Translations under genes and position numbers: made by a program
Shown: positions 5,559 through 7,339 of the stretch, in pieces
Numbering within the stretch: the stretch's first letter is position 1
Layout of the letters: every line of letters starts with the position of its first letter
Notes under the pieces: model-generated
Databases searched by the model: none
What the model was told of the DNA's origin: nothing
What the model saw: the letters and a program-made list of their open reading frames with translations, nothing else
Source of the DNA: Dehalococcoidales bacterium
GTDB taxonomy: Bacteria > Chloroflexota > Dehalococcoidia > Dehalococcoidales > RBG-16-60-22
Assembly (NCBI GenBank): GCA_030615475.1
Contig: JAUWZF010000048.1
Coordinates: 1-7,339 of the forward strand
Direction: 5' to 3'
Length of the DNA stretch: 7,339 nt

Positions 5559-6725
5559 CTATCTCTGGCTTCTCAAAAGGGGCGACATGGCTCTTAGTTT
5601 GGCAACGATTCCAGGTAAGACCTCTAAGACCTGCTCCACTTCCTCCTCAGAGGTCCACTTGCCCAGAGTAAACCGCAGCGAACCATGCGCCTGTTCATGG
5701 GGAAGCCCTATCGCCAGAAGCACATGGGATGCTTCAAGGTTCGAGGAACTACAGGCGGAGCCGGTAGAAGCACAGATACCTTCCAGGTCGAGGTTTAGGA
5801 GCATTGACTCCCCTTCGACAAAATCAATACTTACGTTGATATTATTGGGCAGTCGCTTTACGGGATGGCCGTTCAGATGGACATGGTCAATACTTTCCAG
5901 CAGACCTCCGATAAGTTTGTCCCGGAGGTGGATTAGCCGCTCCGCTTCTTCACCCATTTCCTGCCGGGCAAGTTCCGCCGCTTTTCCGAAGCCCACGATT
6001 CCGGGGACATTCTCGGTGCTGGCTCGCCGCCTTCCCTCCTGCTCACCGCCGTGCATAAAGGAGACTAACCTTGTCCCTTTTCTGATGTACAGCGCCCCAA
6101 CCCCTTTGGGACCGTAGAGCTTATGGGCTGACATGGAGAGTAAATCCACCCCGAGTTTGTTTACATCCACCGGGATATGCCCCACTGCCTGCACGGCATC
6201 GGTATGAAAATAGACGCCGGCTTCCCTGGCAATCTTGCCTATTTCAGCAATCGGCTCTATGGTGCCTATCTCGTTGTTAGCGTGCATCACCGAAATGAGC
6301 ACGGTCTTTTCCGTGATAGCTCGTCTGACATCACCAGGGTCAACCAGGCCATACTCATCTACCGGGAGGTAAGTAATATTAAATCCCCGCCTCTCCAGAT
6401 ACTTACAGGTCTCTATTACCGCGTGGTGCTCGATGGAGCTGGTAATGATGTGATTTCCACGCTCCTCATTGGCAAAAGCCACGCCCTTCAGGGCAAAGTT
6501 ATCCGCCTCCGTCCCACCGCTGGTAAAGACAATTTCCTCGTCACGGGCACCAATGAGGCTGGCAACCTTAGCTCTTGCTTCCCCTATTGCCCCTTTTGCT
6601 TCCTGCCCGTAGGAGTAGATGCTTGAGGGGTTCCCGAAGGCATCGGTAAAATAGGGGAGCATTGCCTTGAGGACATCAGGGTGTGTCGGCGTGGTAGCCG
6701 CATAGTCAAGGTATGTTCTTTTCAA
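5559..6725 (-). CDS. nifS: Cysteine desulfurase, NifS/IscS type
   Basis: This 388-residue pyridoxal-phosphate enzyme converts cysteine to alanine and delivers persulfide sulfur. [12 protein letters not shown] (2-13) opens the fold. TSGGTEADN (68-76) binds the cofactor phosphate. EHHAV (99-103) provides the stacking histidine. HTDAVQA (174-180) contributes Asp176 and Gln179. [10 protein letters not shown] (199-208) carries the Schiff-base Lys202. [16 protein letters not shown] (321-336) holds the catalytic Cys325 on the long loop of class I enzymes, so it should donate directly to a NifU/IscU scaffold. The start is TTG at 6725 with GAGGT five bases upstream; no ATG fits better. It heads the tight nifS-nifU-PurM-like-fdhD operon, making it the likely sulfur source for both Fe-S assembly and FdhD. 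NifS and IscS cannot be separated by sequence alone here. Nothing suggests nitrogen fixation. Confidence 0.96.
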   Translation of the reverse strand: MKRTYLDYAATTPTHPDVLKAMLPYFTDAFGNPSSIYSYGQEAKGAIGEARAKVASLIGARDEEIVFTSGGTEADNFALKGVAFANEERGNHIITSSIEHHAVIETCKYLERRGFNITYLPVDEYGLVDPGDVRRAITEKTVLISVMHANNEIGTIEPIAEIGKIAREAGVYFHTDAVQAVGHIPVDVNKLGVDLLSMSAHKLYGPKGVGALYIRKGTRLVSFMHGGEQEGRRRASTENVPGIVGFGKAAELARQEMGEEAERLIHLRDKLIGGLLESIDHVHLNGHPVKRLPNNINVSIDFVEGESMLLNLDLEGICASTGSACSSSNLEASHVLLAIGLPHEQAHGSLRFTLGKWTSEEEVEQVLEVLPGIVAKLRAMSPLLRSQR

Positions 6726-6759
6726 TTTTCACCTCTTAAAACGGTTAACAAGCGTGCTG

Positions 6760-6804
6760 CCCGGGACAGGGTAGGTTTGCGCACCGCCCTGTCCCGGGTT
6801 TTTT
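6760..6804 (+). terminator. Strong hairpin plus T-run between the DUF39 and nifS genes, oriented as a plus-strand terminator
   Basis: CCCGGGACAGGG (6760-6771) and CCCTGTCCCGGG (6787-6798) form a perfect 12-base stem around a 15-base loop. The loop can add a GGT/ACC pairing. Six T follow directly (6799-6804) on the plus strand. By form this is an intrinsic terminator for rightward transcripts, yet both flanking genes are on the minus strand and no credible plus gene lies upstream. On the minus strand the same stem starts 51 bases after the DUF39 stop but is followed by CAGCACGC, not a U-run. It could still slow or partly end leftward transcription, shield nifS mRNA as a 5' structure, or block antisense transcripts. 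The rest of this 124-base gap contains no clear promoter for nifS. Confidence 0.55.
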
Positions 6805-6849
6805 AACTCACTCCTATTCCTATTCCCCTGGTGTCCCGCTTTTTGCCGC

Positions 6850-7339
6850 TCAGGACTCCTCTATCTTGCGCTCTTCAAGGTTCTTAAAGGTGATGCCAGA
6901 TTCCGCTCCGGGAAGAGAAGCTACCGGTTCACTCAGGGTAAATTCGCCTTTTTGTATCCATCCCTTGAGTGTCCGGGCAATCTCAACCGCCTTGGGGTAA
7001 CTGGAAAGTGAAGCGGTGGCGACCTTTTTACCCTGAACCTCTATCTTACCCGTCTTAAGCTGGGCATAGCTGACTTCTCCCAGGGTGTCCGGTTGTCTCT
7101 GGGGGTAGGCTTCGGAATAGTCTACAACAGGGGCAAAAATATCAGCATCCCTTATTGATGTATACCGGAGGATGTCCTCGGATAGTATGGGTATGGGAAC
7201 GCCGATACCGACAGCTATGGTGTTGCCGTAGCCCTGCATGCTTACCCCGCGGAGCCACTCCGGTTTCATCTGTTTCAGGTCACCAATTACTGCCAGAGTT
7301 CCGGCGGGTTTTCTCGGCACGCCATTATCAGTACGAGGC
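6850..7339 (-). CDS. DUF39 homocysteine biosynthesis protein (HcyBio family), C-terminal part, 5' end outside window
   Basis: The frame is open from the right edge to a TGA at 6852-6850, giving at least 163 residues. A GTG at 7320 is internal, because in-frame codons (PRTDNG) precede it and align with family members of about 360-400 residues. Family features are seen in order: RKPAGTLAVIGDLKQMKPEW, a GYG-centred stretch with VGIGVPIPILSEDI, the ADIFAPVVDYS segment, GEVSYAQLKTGKIEVQGK, and SLSSYPKAVEIARTLKGWI followed by GEFTLSEPVASLPG. In Methanosarcina acetivorans a DUF39 protein, with a NIL-domain ferredoxin partner, supports homocysteine formation from sulfide. The C-terminal ending here shows no CBS or ferredoxin domain. 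It points the same way as nifS, 124 bases upstream, so it may belong to the same sulfur-metabolism locus, though a hairpin separates them. The N-terminal cysteine-containing region is not visible. Confidence 0.88.
   Translation of the reverse strand, partial: PRTDNGVPRKPAGTLAVIGDLKQMKPEWLRGVSMQGYGNTIAVGIGVPIPILSEDILRYTSIRDADIFAPVVDYSEAYPQRQPDTLGEVSYAQLKTGKIEVQGKKVATASLSSYPKAVEIARTLKGWIQKGEFTLSEPVASLPGAESGITFKNLEERKIEES

Noticed and set aside
5422..6117. 231-residue plus-strand open frame
   Set aside because: It is antisense to nifS and nifU, both of which carry complete catalytic motifs. Its sequence is low-complexity Ser/Pro-rich, typical of a shadow frame.
5559..6725. Nitrogen-fixation context suggested by NifS/NifU names
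   Set aside because: No nif structural or accessory genes are present. The short scaffold and class I desulfurase are general Fe-S assembly types in anaerobes.

Overview
The window reads as a piece of chromosome from a strictly anaerobic bacterium. The evidence is a tungsten/molybdenum aldehyde:ferredoxin oxidoreductase (AOR), a URO-D-type methyltransferase-like gene, a DUF39 homocysteine-biosynthesis protein and a NifS/NifU pair next to fdhD. The mix, with moderately high GC and a GTCATTCCCGC-type palindromic repeat, resembles sediment Chloroflexota (Dehalococcoidia-like). That placement is an impression from gene content, not a demonstrated assignment.

Left part (1-1305). Two minus-strand genes each have their own recognisable sigma70-type promoter. 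They are the N-terminal 154 residues of a uroporphyrinogen-decarboxylase-family protein (1-462, running off the left edge) and a SnoaL/NTF2-like protein (563-994). The 311-base gap to the next gene holds the SnoaL promoter with two small palindromes, a 99-bp cloverleaf-shaped palindromic repeat (1114-1212), and a near-consensus promoter for the AOR gene.

Middle (1306-3294). A complete AOR (608 residues) is the only convincing plus-strand gene. Convergent with it, behind fdhD, lies a short HicB-like antitoxin relic. It has a good ribosome binding site but is broken by a one-base shift in a run of six G and cut off just before the AOR stop codon.

Right part (3263-7339). A tight minus-strand array reads, in transcription order: DUF39 homocysteine-biosynthesis protein (5' end missing), a 124-base gap with a strong hairpin, cysteine desulfurase NifS, scaffold NifU, a PurM/HypE-like ATP-binding protein of unknown role, and FdhD. 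The last four are spaced -23 to +21 bases apart and almost certainly form one operon. The common thread is sulfur handling. NifS frees sulfur from cysteine, NifU builds Fe-S clusters, and FdhD carries sulfur to the Mo/W cofactor of formate dehydrogenase. DUF39 proteins put sulfide-derived sulfur into homocysteine. The PurM-like protein is the unexplained member and the most interesting candidate for new biology here.
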